A program made the translations under genes and the position numbers. The notes beneath the pieces were generated by a model. It was not told the DNA's origin. It saw nothing but the letters and a program-made list of their open reading frames with translations, and made no database searches. A stretch of DNA of 64,000 nt from Blautia hominis (GTDB lineage: Bacteria; Bacillota; Clostridia; Lachnospirales; Lachnospiraceae): positions 186,001 to 250,000 of the forward strand of contig NQOF01000005.1 of the NCBI GenBank assembly GCA_002270465.1, written 5' to 3'. Below are positions 47,335 to 56,168 of the stretch, piece after piece (the stretch's first letter is position 1; every line of letters starts with the position of its first letter).

Positions 47335-47362
47335 GTTATAACAATTTCAGCACATATGACAA
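47335..47362 (-). promoter_or_regulatory. Promoter of the 72-residue gene
   Basis: On the minus strand TTGTCA (47357-47362), 16-bp spacer, TATAAC (47335-47340). Element B3 separates it from its gene. The rest of 47363-47465 shows nothing further. Confidence 0.5.
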
Positions 47363-47465
47363 GTATATTTTCGTCATTATTTGTGTATTTTGTACATATC
47401 CCATTTTGCCCCACTGAGTCATTCCTCTGACTAAACCATATATGGTATCTGAAGCCCATCCTCTG

Positions 47466-48695
47466 TCACGCCGCTCTCTTAGTTGGCATCTCCGACTTTG
47501 GCAGGACTTTATCGTGTCTGTGCATATGGAGAAATGTCCCCAAAAGAATATAATAGATGTAGACCGCACACCCGTTGCTGTATCTGTTTATAGAGAAAAA
47601 CGGAAAATACACCTGGTTTGTATCACCAAATCCCATCATAGCCAGCACAGAGTTCAAAACCATCATAACAAATGCGACCAACACACAGGTACATGTAATA
47701 TTGCAGTATTGGTTGGTCAGTTTTCTGATATCATGCAGCATCCACAGAAATACACCCGCTAAAAGCAGTATCACCAAAAGGATTCCCCAAATACCGGCAC
47801 TGCCGAACATTCGCATCAGGATTCCCGGTGTGTCATCCAGCTCCATATATGCCCGTATACTGCGCATGACCAAGTGGTCTTTGAATCCTTTATATATGAT
47901 TCCGACTCCAATGAGGGACAGCACCGCAGGAACACTCCAGATCTTTATGAGGAACTCCCGTCTCTTGATGTGAAACCAGCCTCTTCGCACTGCAATTGTG
48001 AGAATCAATACATGGGTCAATATGATTAAAAATGTATAAAAAAATTCCCCTGAAATTACGCTGAAGAGACACACGAGCCCGGCAATACCCAAAAGCCGGT
48101 GTACTTCACCATATCCCCCTCTCCGATAATAGAAGGTCAGCACCCCAAAACCTGCGGCTGTACTGAACAGCATACTCTGATATGCGGTGTCTGTAAAATA
48201 AAACCCGGTGTCCTTGATGGGGCCGTTGAAAATACTCAGCACTAAAAACACACCGCTGAGTATAAAAAAGAGCAGCCAAAGCTGATATGGCCTGGAAAAA
48301 TATTCTTCCCTGTACTTTCCAAAAGCAAACAACAGCAGGAAGAAAATCCCCATTCCCCGCCACATGATCAGATTCCTTACCATCACATCACTCATACTGC
48401 TGCCAAAATACGCGATCATCAGAACTATGATCAGCAGATCGAGCCCTATAAAAAACAGCAGAAGCTTCACATCCAGCCGTGTCCTGTGCACCTTATCAAG
48501 CGCTATCCCCGTCTCCACCGGGTCACCCATCTCTTTTACTGCTCTTTCCACTGCTTCTTCCCGGCTCATCCCCTTTTTTTGAAAATATTCCGTATCCTCC
48601 TCCATATGCCCCAACAGTTCCAGTCTGATATCCTCCCAGATACTTTTACAGTGGATCTGCTCTTCCACAAGTTTCAGATATTCATGAACCTTCAT
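47466..48695 (-). CDS. HAAS-domain polytopic membrane protein, FtsW/RodA (SEDS)-like
   Basis: A 409-residue protein. The N-terminal ~70 residues are a HAAS-type domain (VHEYLKLVEEQI, EEAVERAVKEMGDPVETG), followed by about ten membrane helices. The terminal part, with FGDTNQVYFPFFS and a final YIYYILLGTFLHMHRH helix, resembles the end of SEDS cell-shape proteins, but catalytic motifs are degenerate. Start is the ATG at 48695, with GGGAGGG upstream; the open frame to 48830 overlaps PadR and is false. It overlaps the PadR stop by 14 bp. Confidence 0.8.
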   Translation of the reverse strand: MKVHEYLKLVEEQIHCKSIWEDIRLELLGHMEEDTEYFQKKGMSREEAVERAVKEMGDPVETGIALDKVHRTRLDVKLLLFFIGLDLLIIVLMIAYFGSSMSDVMVRNLIMWRGMGIFFLLLFAFGKYREEYFSRPYQLWLLFFILSGVFLVLSIFNGPIKDTGFYFTDTAYQSMLFSTAAGFGVLTFYYRRGGYGEVHRLLGIAGLVCLFSVISGEFFYTFLIILTHVLILTIAVRRGWFHIKRREFLIKIWSVPAVLSLIGVGIIYKGFKDHLVMRSIRAYMELDDTPGILMRMFGSAGIWGILLVILLLAGVFLWMLHDIRKLTNQYCNITCTCVLVAFVMMVLNSVLAMMGFGDTNQVYFPFFSINRYSNGCAVYIYYILLGTFLHMHRHDKVLPKSEMPTKRAA

Positions 48696-49032
48696 AGGCC
48701 GGCCCTCCCAGTACGCGTCTGACTGCCGTCTCGTATGTCTCCCACTCTTCCTTTTTCCCGTCCAGATGTTTGTGGCCTTTTTTTGTGATCCTGTAGTATT
48801 TCCTGATCTTACCACCGGCTTCCTTCTCATAGGATTCCAGAAATCCCTTATCCTCCAGCCCGTGTAGAAGAGGATAAAGCGTTCCTGCCTTCAATTCAAA
48901 TACATTCTGAGATCTGTCCCTCAATGTCTCTATCATTTCATATCCATACATTTCCCGCTCTGAGAGAAGCTGAAGGAGCAGAAGTGTTGTGCTGCCTGAC
49001 AGCAGACTTTTATCCAATTTGTTTGATTCCAT
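48682..49032 (-). CDS. PadR-family transcriptional regulator (second copy)
   Basis: A 116-residue PadR protein. LLLLQLLSEREMYGYEMIETL and VFELKAGTLYPLLHGLEDKGFLES form the winged helix. Start at the ATG 49032, with AGGAGG upstream (a GTG one codon earlier is possible). It is coupled to the HAAS-SEDS-like gene and follows a small membrane protein gene. Confidence 0.93.
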   Translation of the reverse strand: MESNKLDKSLLSGSTTLLLLQLLSEREMYGYEMIETLRDRSQNVFELKAGTLYPLLHGLEDKGFLESYEKEAGGKIRKYYRITKKGHKHLDGKKEEWETYETAVRRVLGGPAYEGS

Positions 49033-49135
49033 CACGGTTCCTCCTTTCTGGCAGCCCTGCTCTTTTCAGCGGCGAAAACGCCTCCCGGGGCAGTGGCCTG
49101 TGAACGGTTGCCCCACGGTCTCCCATTCCAAATAT

Positions 49136-49333
49136 TCATTTTCTGAACAAGGTGCTGATCAGAGCGATCACAAATATAGGGACCCACACAAAACAGATAC
49201 CGCATAATACCCGCATTCCGAAAGTCAAACCGGAATCTGCCAATAGCCCCATCCCTATGCCGGCCGACAAAAAGCTGAAGCATAAGGCTGCAATACTCAG
49301 TATGATCTTTCCTCTCCTGGTTTTCATAAACAT
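49136..49333 (-). CDS. Small membrane protein, first gene of the second PadR operon
   Basis: A 65-residue protein with two hydrophobic helices (about 8-27 and 38-60) and basic ends. Family not recognised. GGGGG lies before the ATG at 49333. It is in the PadR-HAAS unit, 103 bp upstream of PadR, behind the promoter at 49426-49454. Confidence 0.65.
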   Translation of the reverse strand: MFMKTRRGKIILSIAALCFSFLSAGIGMGLLADSGLTFGMRVLCGICFVWVPIFVIALISTLFRK

Positions 49334-49396
49334 CAAACCCCCTTCTAAAAATCCGGAACTAAAACAAAGTCCCGATCATGCCTCCAAAACCCACTG

Positions 49397-49454
49397 TATA
49401 GATTATCTATATATCGTTCATCTATATAATACTACCATTCCTTTCCTCTGTAAA
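49397..49454 (-). promoter_or_regulatory. Promoter and palindromic operator of the second PadR operon
   Basis: On the minus strand -35 TTTACA (49449-49454), 17-bp spacer, -10 TATTAT (49426-49431). A perfect palindrome TATAGAT-T-ATCTATA lies at 49397-49411, just after the start site, where a repressor would block transcription. Confidence 0.65.
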
Positions 49455-49483
49455 GACTTTCTGTCAGCTTTTTCAAAATATAT

Positions 49484-49653
49484 GTTACTATCCACAGCCC
49501 TGCAAAAAACGCAGTTCTGAGTTCTGTAAACAGTAACACACTTCGCGATGCACAGATATGGAACATTCTGCCCCATATCGCGCTGGCTGCCTCGGGATTT
49601 TCATGCGCAAGCGCATAAAAACACCTCGCGGGACAGCAGCCGTGAATAGTAAC
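49484..49653. mobile_element. Family A MITE-like element (A3)
   Basis: 170 bp. Ends GTTACTATCCACAGC and (inverted) GTTACTATTCACGGC. Exact 8-bp target duplication AAATATAT at 49476-49483 and 49654-49661. It is nearly identical to A1 except for a 7-bp tandem duplication (TTCTGAG-type) near one end. It lies between AraC and the second PadR operon promoter. Confidence 0.9.
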
Positions 49654-49707
49654 AAATATATAACTTTTTTGCTGTGGTTCACAGACCAATACATTGCCAG
49701 ACATTTT

Positions 49708-50601
49708 TTATTTCAGTCTGTTTTTCCTGTATCCCAGCGGTGTATCCCCCATTTTCTTTTTAAATTCCGTAATGTAATAGCTGACCGTACTGAATCCCGT
49801 CATCTCCGCCACCTCCGAAATGTTTAAATCTTTCTTATCCAAGAGCTCCATGCTCCGTGACAGCCGGTATTCCAGCAGATACTCCCATGGTGTCATATGT
49901 ACCATCTTTTTAAAAAACCGGCAGCACTCCCCTTTGCTGATATGCGCAGAAGCCGCAAGCTGATCCAGTGTGAATTTCTCCCTGTAATGTTCATGCAGAA
50001 AATTAAGGAGCACTGCTGTCCGCTGCTGCTCCTGTTGGCTGCAGTCAACTTTCCCGCTGCTGTCGGACAAATTTTCACATAAAGACAGCCATAACCGCTG
50101 CAAATGCGTACATATACACAGCTCCCTATGTTCCGAAATCTCCTTGAACCCGGCAAACAGGCTTTCCAAATGCGCCGCTGCCTCCCGCTCCCAGGATTTC
50201 CCCGTATCCGCAAAATGATAAAAAGGCTGCGCTGCTGCAAATGTCCTGTAATATTTCTCATAAAAATAACTGCCTTTATACCCATACAGCAGAACCGGGT
50301 CAAAAATAACGGTACGGTATCTGGCTATCTTCCCTGTCCCCTTCTTTACCATGTGGAGTGCATGAGGCAGGATCAAAAATACGTCTCCTGCCCGCAGGCT
50401 GATCTTCTTCTCCAAAACCTGTACCTCAGCCTCCCCCTCCAGGATCTGGGAAATCTCCACTTCCCTCTGCTTGTGCCAGTTCACAAAATTGTTGGCATAC
50501 TCATCCAGATCATCATAGAAGATTTCCGCGGGAAAAGAATAGGTGCCAAATGAAAGCGTAGAACAAAGCTCTTTGTCGACCGGAATACATTTCTCTGCCA
50601 T
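49708..50601 (-). CDS. AraC-family transcriptional regulator
   Basis: A 297-residue regulator. The N-terminal cupin (AraC_binding) segment covers about 30-100 (EISQILEGEAEVQVLEKKISLRAGDVFLILP), and the C-terminal double HTH covers about 195-295 (FTLDQLAASAHISKGECCRFFKK and LNISEVAEMTGFSTVSYYITEFKKKMGDTPLGYR). It is divergent from the MATE gene at 50717, which it likely controls. AGAGG lies before the ATG. The 115-bp divergent gap holds no other feature I can name. Confidence 0.94.
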   Translation of the reverse strand: MAEKCIPVDKELCSTLSFGTYSFPAEIFYDDLDEYANNFVNWHKQREVEISQILEGEAEVQVLEKKISLRAGDVFLILPHALHMVKKGTGKIARYRTVIFDPVLLYGYKGSYFYEKYYRTFAAAQPFYHFADTGKSWEREAAAHLESLFAGFKEISEHRELCICTHLQRLWLSLCENLSDSSGKVDCSQQEQQRTAVLLNFLHEHYREKFTLDQLAASAHISKGECCRFFKKMVHMTPWEYLLEYRLSRSMELLDKKDLNISEVAEMTGFSTVSYYITEFKKKMGDTPLGYRKNRLK

Positions 50602-50716
50602 ACATATCCTCTTTTCATCAATATATTGTAATTTTTAATAGATATTTTTAAAGCTTTTTGCAATAAAAGTTAATATAATTATATCTATAAACGTATATCT
50701 GCACAAGGAGACAACA

Positions 50717-52057
50717 TTGAAAATAAAAGATGATTTTCTCAAATCCTTGATCTTTATTACTTTTCCAATTGTATTGCAGAGCCTGCTTACCACAGCTGTG
50801 GGTTCGGCTGATGTTTTAATGCTTAGTTATGTCAACCAGACGTCCCTCTCTGCCGTTTCCCTTGCCAATCAGGTACAATTTGTCCTGAATCTGGTGTATG
50901 TAGGGCTGCGGACAGGGACCACTGCCATGACTGCCCAGTATTGGGGAAAACATGACACTGCCTCCATCCGCCGGCTCACCCTGGTTGTACTCCGCTTTTC
51001 CATGGGTGTTTCTCTGCTCTTTTTCGTTCTGGCCTTTTTTATGCCTAAACAGCTTATGCATATCTTTACCTCAGAGCCGGATCTGATACAAACAGGGGCC
51101 CAGTATCTGCGGATCATAGCTTTCGCCTATCTCTTTATGGGCATGTCGCAGATTTACCTGTGTATTCTGAAATCCATCCAGCAGGTGGGAAGAAGCGCTG
51201 CCATTGGTTCTGTCACACTGACTGCCAATGTTTTCTTAAATGCTGTATTTATCTTCGGTCTATTCGGTTTTCCAAAACTTGGTGTGACCGGAGTTGCCAT
51301 AGCTACCGTCATTTCCAGGGCAGCGGAGCTGGGCCTGTGCGCGCTGGATGCAGGTATGATCAAGAAAATACATCTTACGCGGGATGATTTTCACGATGCG
51401 GGCAGTGTTCTCACAAAGAATTTTCTCCGCTATTCCCTTCCTGTCACTGCGGAAGGCTTTGTATGGGGCGGTGCCACTGCTGTCCTCTCTGCTATTATGG
51501 GACATCTTGGCTCTGATATCGTGGCTGCCAACTCTGTGGCTTCCGTAGTACAGGGACTTGCCACAGTGGTATGTTTCGGTTTTGCGGAGGGCGGTGCTGT
51601 GCTGCTGGGCAAGGAGCTGGGACGGAGTAATTATAAAAAGGCTGAGACGGATGCCTCAAAGCTTATGAAGGCTGCCCTGATAAGCGGCCTGGCCGGTGCT
51701 GTGCTCATGCTTCTTTTGAAGCCTCTGGTGACAGGAATCGTCCGCCTCTCCCCCCAGGCCCTGACAGACCTGAACAGCATGTATCTGCTGCTGGCTTTAA
51801 ACGCCGTACTTTCCTCTTTCACCAACACGGCCATCTGCGGCATTTTCTGTGCCGGAGGAGATACGAAGTTTGGTCTGTACTGTGATTTTTTTGTAATGTG
51901 GTGTTATTCCGTACTGATTGGACTGTTTCTGGGATTCGTCTGGAAGCTCCCTCCGGTAACGGTTTACATAATAATGAACCTGCATGAGCTGGTCAAGACG
52001 CCATTTGTCCTGAAACATTATAAGGGCAAAAAATGGCTGAAGAATATAACTATTTAA
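50717..52057 (+). CDS. MATE-family efflux transporter
   Basis: A 446-residue protein with 12 predicted helices. Translation begins with a TTG, 6 nt after AAGGAG. The two halves open with LIFITFPIVLQSLLTTAVGSADVLML and RYSLPVTAEGFVWGGATAVL. It is controlled by the divergent AraC. Its TAA stop uses the first bases of element B4, but the empty site would also give TAA, so the protein is unchanged. Substrate unknown. Confidence 0.93.
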   Translation: MKIKDDFLKSLIFITFPIVLQSLLTTAVGSADVLMLSYVNQTSLSAVSLANQVQFVLNLVYVGLRTGTTAMTAQYWGKHDTASIRRLTLVVLRFSMGVSLLFFVLAFFMPKQLMHIFTSEPDLIQTGAQYLRIIAFAYLFMGMSQIYLCILKSIQQVGRSAAIGSVTLTANVFLNAVFIFGLFGFPKLGVTGVAIATVISRAAELGLCALDAGMIKKIHLTRDDFHDAGSVLTKNFLRYSLPVTAEGFVWGGATAVLSAIMGHLGSDIVAANSVASVVQGLATVVCFGFAEGGAVLLGKELGRSNYKKAETDASKLMKAALISGLAGAVLMLLLKPLVTGIVRLSPQALTDLNSMYLLLALNAVLSSFTNTAICGIFCAGGDTKFGLYCDFFVMWCYSVLIGLFLGFVWKLPPVTVYIIMNLHELVKTPFVLKHYKGKKWLKNITI

Positions 52058-52185
52058 CAGTTCAGACAAGCTGAACCGTTACACATCCAGCCATTAAAAA
52101 TCGCTTCGCGATGGGCTGGATAAAGCTGGCACTACTTTTTCATACGGTCAGCGCAGTAAATGCGCAGACCTGTCTGAACTGTTAC
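52056..52185. mobile_element. Family B MITE-like element, variant (B4)
   Basis: 130 bp. Ends AACAGTTCAGACA and (inverted) GTAACAGTTCAGACA. Exact 8-bp duplication AACTATTT at 52048-52055 and 52186-52193. The centre differs from other copies (CATCCAGCC...GGCTGGAT stem around TCGCTTCGCGA) but the end with GGTCAGCGCAG is shared. It lies between the MATE and acetyltransferase genes. Confidence 0.85.
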
Positions 52186-52215
52186 AACTATTTAACAACA
52201 AGGAGGATATATCCC

Positions 52216-52824
52216 ATGACAATGGAAGAAAGAAAAGCAAAAGGACTGCTGTGGACAGATACCCCGGAGGCCATGGCTGCCCAGGCAAGAGCGCGGGGGC
52301 TGGCCTATGATTTTAACCACACCAGACCCGACGAAAAAGAGAAGAGGATGGCTTTGCTGCCGGAAATCTTTGGTTCTGTAGGGAAGGATGTATGGATTGA
52401 ACCGCCCCTCACCCTGGCATTCGGAAAAACGGTTTCCATCGGAGACAACACATACATCAACTCCAATCTGACTTTAGTGGATGACTATAAGATAACAATA
52501 GGCAAAGGCGTACTCTTTGCCCCCAATGTCACCATAAGCACAACAGGACATCCTGTGCATTATAAACTCCGCCCCCACGGGGAAATGTATTCCTTCCCTG
52601 TCACCATCGGTGATGACGTATGGATTGGAAGCGGCGTGATCATCATGCCTGGGGTTACCATTGGGGACCACTCTGTCATTGGTGCCGGAAGTATTGTGAC
52701 AAAAGATATTCCCGCAGACTGCATTGCTGTGGGAAACCCATGCAAAGTGCTGCGGGAGATCACGGATGACGATTTGATCTACTATTATAAAAACCGAAGG
52801 GTGGACGAGGAAACTTCAGAATGA
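52216..52824 (+). CDS. Sugar O-acetyltransferase (maltose/galactoside type)
   Basis: A 202-residue hexapeptide-repeat acetyltransferase of the Maa/LacA family. N-terminal Mac domain (MTMEERKAKGLLWTDTPE), then left-handed beta-helix repeats (IGDNTYINSNLTLVDD, ITIGKGVLFAPNVTI) with the catalytic histidine in TTGHPVHY and WIGSGVIIMPGVTIG. Start at 52216, 9 nt after AGGAGG; the frame is open back to 52111 only through element B4. It is in the same direction as MATE. The 3' end overlaps the converging MacB-like gene by 65 bp. Confidence 0.94.
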   Translation: MTMEERKAKGLLWTDTPEAMAAQARARGLAYDFNHTRPDEKEKRMALLPEIFGSVGKDVWIEPPLTLAFGKTVSIGDNTYINSNLTLVDDYKITIGKGVLFAPNVTISTTGHPVHYKLRPHGEMYSFPVTIGDDVWIGSGVIIMPGVTIGDHSVIGAGSIVTKDIPADCIAVGNPCKVLREITDDDLIYYYKNRRVDEETSE

Positions 52825-53803
52825 TCACCGAACACACACTGCCTGCCAGCATACAGCCTGCTGTCCCAAGCAGCATATCCCTGTCACGGTAGTCAAGGGC
52901 CTGGGTTATGAGTCCTTTCATATCCCCGGCCTTTTCTGCTGCCAGTCTGGAAAAGAAAGAAAAGTCTGACCAGGCTCCGGGTATATAATCATCAGAAAAA
53001 TGAAAACTCAGCAGCACTAAAACGCCAATTCCTCCAATCACCAGCACAGGAAAGCAGATACTGCAAAGTTCCTTTATCCAGTCCTTCCATGCTGCATTAC
53101 GGTAAACACGGCGAAGCCCGGCAGCGGACCTGACAAATAAAACCCACAGGGGGGCCATGAGGAACAATCCCCCCAGCCCGCTGAACAAATCCCCTTCTGC
53201 TCTTACATCCGCAGTTCCCGGAAGCAGTCCCAAGAGCATCTGCTCCGCGCTGGATGCCGGCATATTTCTATACTGCACCTGTACCCTGCTGTATAAAGTG
53301 CCGCTCCCTCCCTGTATGATGCAGACAGCCTCACTGCTGTCCAAAATCCCTCTGACCTGATATTGTTTTCCTGATACTTGTATCATTCCCCCCGTTTCAT
53401 CCAGATTGAGCTTCTGTGCAAGTGTTTTACTGACCACACATCCGGTATTGTCACCGTCACTCACCAGACTTCCCTCGCACAGTTTTCCGGGCATGATCAA
53501 ATTCATATTCCCCGCTGCCTTGATCAGCTGTACCTTTGCGCTCTGTCCCAGAGACGTATTGACTGCGTTTACCTCCTCAGGCGCTTTCCACAGTGTCATA
53601 TCCTTTATATATTTTCTTTCATCTTCTCCGGCATTCTGCCACCAGGTCTCCATCTGTTCCCTGGTCACATATGTGCTGCGGTACACAAGTCCCAGTTCCC
53701 CTGCTGCGTGTTTCCTCAGACTGCTGTAACAGGAGGTCCCCACTCCCGCAAAGAATATCAAAACGAAGATCACCAGAAGAACGTTCATCTCTTTTTTTCT
53801 CAC
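52760..53803 (-). CDS. MacB-like membrane protein with periplasmic domain
   Basis: A 347-residue protein. Helix 1 (about 9-27) is followed by a ~180-residue extracytoplasmic domain like the MacB_PCD fold, then about three helices to the end. It is a partial FtsX-type permease without a cytoplasmic ATPase partner. Translation starts at GTG overlapping the adaptor stop (GTGA). It closes the solute-binding/permease/adaptor operon. The last 21 codons lie antisense over the acetyltransferase gene. Without an ATPase it probably uses one encoded elsewhere or acts as a scaffold. Confidence 0.75.
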   Translation of the reverse strand: MRKKEMNVLLVIFVLIFFAGVGTSCYSSLRKHAAGELGLVYRSTYVTREQMETWWQNAGEDERKYIKDMTLWKAPEEVNAVNTSLGQSAKVQLIKAAGNMNLIMPGKLCEGSLVSDGDNTGCVVSKTLAQKLNLDETGGMIQVSGKQYQVRGILDSSEAVCIIQGGSGTLYSRVQVQYRNMPASSAEQMLLGLLPGTADVRAEGDLFSGLGGLFLMAPLWVLFVRSAAGLRRVYRNAAWKDWIKELCSICFPVLVIGGIGVLVLLSFHFSDDYIPGAWSDFSFFSRLAAEKAGDMKGLITQALDYRDRDMLLGTAGCMLAGSVCSVIILKFPRPPFGFYNSRSNRHP

Positions 53804-55302
53804 TCTAACCGTACCTGATTTCCCTCCTCCACATATTTACTGGATTCTGTTATGATAAGGCTTTTACCGCTTAAAGCTGACTTTACGGCAGCGTATTTAT
53901 CATCTTTATCCAAAACTGTTACCGGTACAGACACGGCAGTGTAAACCTGTCCCAGAATCCCATCTCTTACCTCTGCAGTCAGTACATAAGTCTGTCCCTG
54001 TACCTGATGCAGACTGCCAAGTGGTATCACCTGCTCATAAGAACCTGACTCCCTGCTTGCTTCATAAGTAAAGGATGTGCCGGTTTTTAACTGCTTTTCA
54101 CCCACCTGTCCATACCAGACCATTCCGCCTGTATCTGCCTGGTCTGCTCCTTCCTGGGATGGCGTCTCCTGGGCAGAGACCTGTTCAAATCTCTCTGCCT
54201 TAACTTCCAATGCCTCTGTATTTCCCGAAAGCTTTACGTTTATTTTATCGCCTTCCTGTATTTTCCCCACATCCGCCTGATCAATAAATCCTTTTACCTC
54301 TGCGGCCTGTGATGCGATGACGATCTGTTCTGTCCCCGCAGTCACAGCACCCTCTGTCACACCTGCAGATTGGAAAATACCGGCGGCTGCCGCACTTACG
54401 ATCCCCTCCGCATTCTGAATATCTGTCAGTTTCTTAAGTGCTGCCTCAGCGCCTTCCATATCTACCTGTATCCCCTCCACCGTGAGGGAGTTTGATCTTT
54501 TCTTTTTTTCCTCATTCTGCTGGGCGTTTGCCTCATTTTGGCTGGCCAAATTGTACTGCTCCACTGCCTGGTTATAAGAAATGGCCTGGCTGTTTAATGT
54601 GTCTGCAGCACTCTGCATTTTATCTTTTGCAGCCTGTACCTCCTGCTCCCACTGTTCATATTCCCCGGCCCCGGAAGCATTGCCACTTTGGGGTGTTTCC
54701 CCCGCTGTATCGGAACCTTCTCCCTGGTCACCGGACAGGCCGCTGTCCTGTGCCTGGCCGCTGTCCTGTGCCTGACCACTGTCCTGTGCCTGGCCGCTGT
54801 CCGCTGCCGGAGGATCATTTGCCAGACTCTCATACTCTGCTGCTGCCTGATCATAATCTGCCTGGGCCTGTTGCAGCAGTATTTCCGCATTGTTCAAGGC
54901 GATCTGTGCCTGAGCCGTCTCCGGCGTGCGGGCATCCTCCTGTCCGGCCAGCTTCTGCTGTTCAAGCTGCAGTTTCAGCTTTTCTATCTCCCTGTTCTTT
55001 TCCTCTATTTTTTCTGCCAGATAATCCATATCCAACTGTACCAGCGCCTGGCCTGCCTCCACTGCGGTCTGAGGTTTCACAAGAATTTTCTTCACCTTCT
55101 GTCCCTCCGGCAGAGACTGGCTGTACTGCTCTTTCGGCGTTACCGTTCCGCTGCCTGTCACAAGCTGGGTCAGCACCCCTTTCCCCACCTTGGTAGTCTT
55201 TACCTTGGCAACCGTTATGGAGGAGGCTGCCCTTGCAGCCACAGTACAGCACAGCATCAGCACTAAAAAATATATTACTGCTTTTCCCGCTTTTTTTCTC
55301 AT
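53800..55302 (-). CDS. HlyD/RND-type membrane fusion adaptor protein
   Basis: A 500-residue single-pass adaptor. Membrane anchor at about 8-28, lipoyl-like half GQALVQLDMDYLAE, a coiled-coil hairpin (about 95-260), second half with QIVIASQAAEVKGFIDQADVGKIQEGDKINVKL, and a C-terminal barrel. The hairpin tip carries a repeated S-G-Q-A-Q-D insert. Such adaptors bridge inner-membrane transporters to the exterior. Start is the ATG at 55302 (AAAGGAG upstream). Genes overlap by 4 bp with the MacB-like protein and follow the permease by 2 bp. Confidence 0.85.
   Translation of the reverse strand: MRKKAGKAVIYFLVLMLCCTVAARAASSITVAKVKTTKVGKGVLTQLVTGSGTVTPKEQYSQSLPEGQKVKKILVKPQTAVEAGQALVQLDMDYLAEKIEEKNREIEKLKLQLEQQKLAGQEDARTPETAQAQIALNNAEILLQQAQADYDQAAAEYESLANDPPAADSGQAQDSGQAQDSGQAQDSGLSGDQGEGSDTAGETPQSGNASGAGEYEQWEQEVQAAKDKMQSAADTLNSQAISYNQAVEQYNLASQNEANAQQNEEKKKRSNSLTVEGIQVDMEGAEAALKKLTDIQNAEGIVSAAAAGIFQSAGVTEGAVTAGTEQIVIASQAAEVKGFIDQADVGKIQEGDKINVKLSGNTEALEVKAERFEQVSAQETPSQEGADQADTGGMVWYGQVGEKQLKTGTSFTYEASRESGSYEQVIPLGSLHQVQGQTYVLTAEVRDGILGQVYTAVSVPVTVLDKDDKYAAVKSALSGKSLIITESSKYVEEGNQVRLE
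54741..54800. repeat. 18-bp tandem repeats encoding S-G-Q-A-Q-D
   Basis: Three or more tandem copies of CTGTCCTGTGCCTGGCC-type 18-mers with few differences. They encode S-G-Q-A-Q-D units at the tip of the adaptor's coiled-coil hairpin, and copy number could vary by slippage without breaking the frame. Confidence 0.8.
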
Positions 55303-55304
55303 AA

Positions 55305-56168
55305 CTACTCCTTTAATCCCGATGCCACGATCCCCTGCTCCAAATATTCCTGTCCCCATAAAAAAATAAGTACCGCCGGCAGCATCATCACAATGGACGC
55401 TGCAAAGGAACTCCCCATCTGGTCCGTAGTGATCTGCGGAAGATAGAGGGAAAGAGGCAGCTTTGATTTTGTCTTCAGAAATGTCATGGGTGCCTCAATG
55501 GCATTCCAGTATTCCAGAAAATTAAGAAGCACTGACGCCATAATGCCGGGCAGCCCCAGCGGCACCCCCACATGCAGAAAAATCCTAAACTGTCCGGCCC
55601 CGTCCACCATGGCTGCCTCCACAAGGGCATCCGGGATGGAACGAAAGAACTTCTGCATGATAAATACGGGAAACGCCGAGAAGATCCCTGGCAGGATGAT
55701 TGCCGGGTGGGTATCCATAAGAGACAGTTCCGAAAGTACCAGATAACTGGATACCATGGTAACCTGGAAAGGCATGATCATCAAAATCATATATAATAAA
55801 AATAATATCCTGCGTCCCCGAAAGCGGTACCTGCCAAACGCCCACGCTGCCGGCATACCGATCAGCACCTGTCCGATCAGAATAGGCACCACCTGCTTAA
55901 CGGAATTCCAGAACATAACAAAGAAATCCGGCGAATCCAGCAGAAGTTCCACATATGGCTTCAGGGTTGGATAAACGGGAAGCAGTTCCAAACGGACCGC
56001 TTCCGTACCTCCTCCCAACACTCCGCCGTAAGATGCTTTCAGCTCCTCAGCCCCCATAAAAGAATTGGGGAGCATGACAAGCACAGGTACCCAGAACAGA
56101 AGGCAGAATATGGTCAGCACTGCTGTTCGCACTGTCTTTTTCTTATCCACGGTCCTCCTGCCTTTCAT
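55305..56168 (-). CDS. ABC sugar permease, MalG type
   Basis: A 287-residue permease with six predicted helices. The EAA loop is DALVEAAMVDGAGQFRIFLHVGVPL. The helix-1 to helix-2 loop is longer than usual. It pairs with the MalF-type permease encoded just upstream (overlap 26 bp). The gene is followed by the HlyD-like adaptor after 2 bp, an uncommon neighbour for an importer. Confidence 0.92.
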   Translation of the reverse strand: MKGRRTVDKKKTVRTAVLTIFCLLFWVPVLVMLPNSFMGAEELKASYGGVLGGGTEAVRLELLPVYPTLKPYVELLLDSPDFFVMFWNSVKQVVPILIGQVLIGMPAAWAFGRYRFRGRRILFLLYMILMIMPFQVTMVSSYLVLSELSLMDTHPAIILPGIFSAFPVFIMQKFFRSIPDALVEAAMVDGAGQFRIFLHVGVPLGLPGIMASVLLNFLEYWNAIEAPMTFLKTKSKLPLSLYLPQITTDQMGSSFAASIVMMLPAVLIFLWGQEYLEQGIVASGLKE

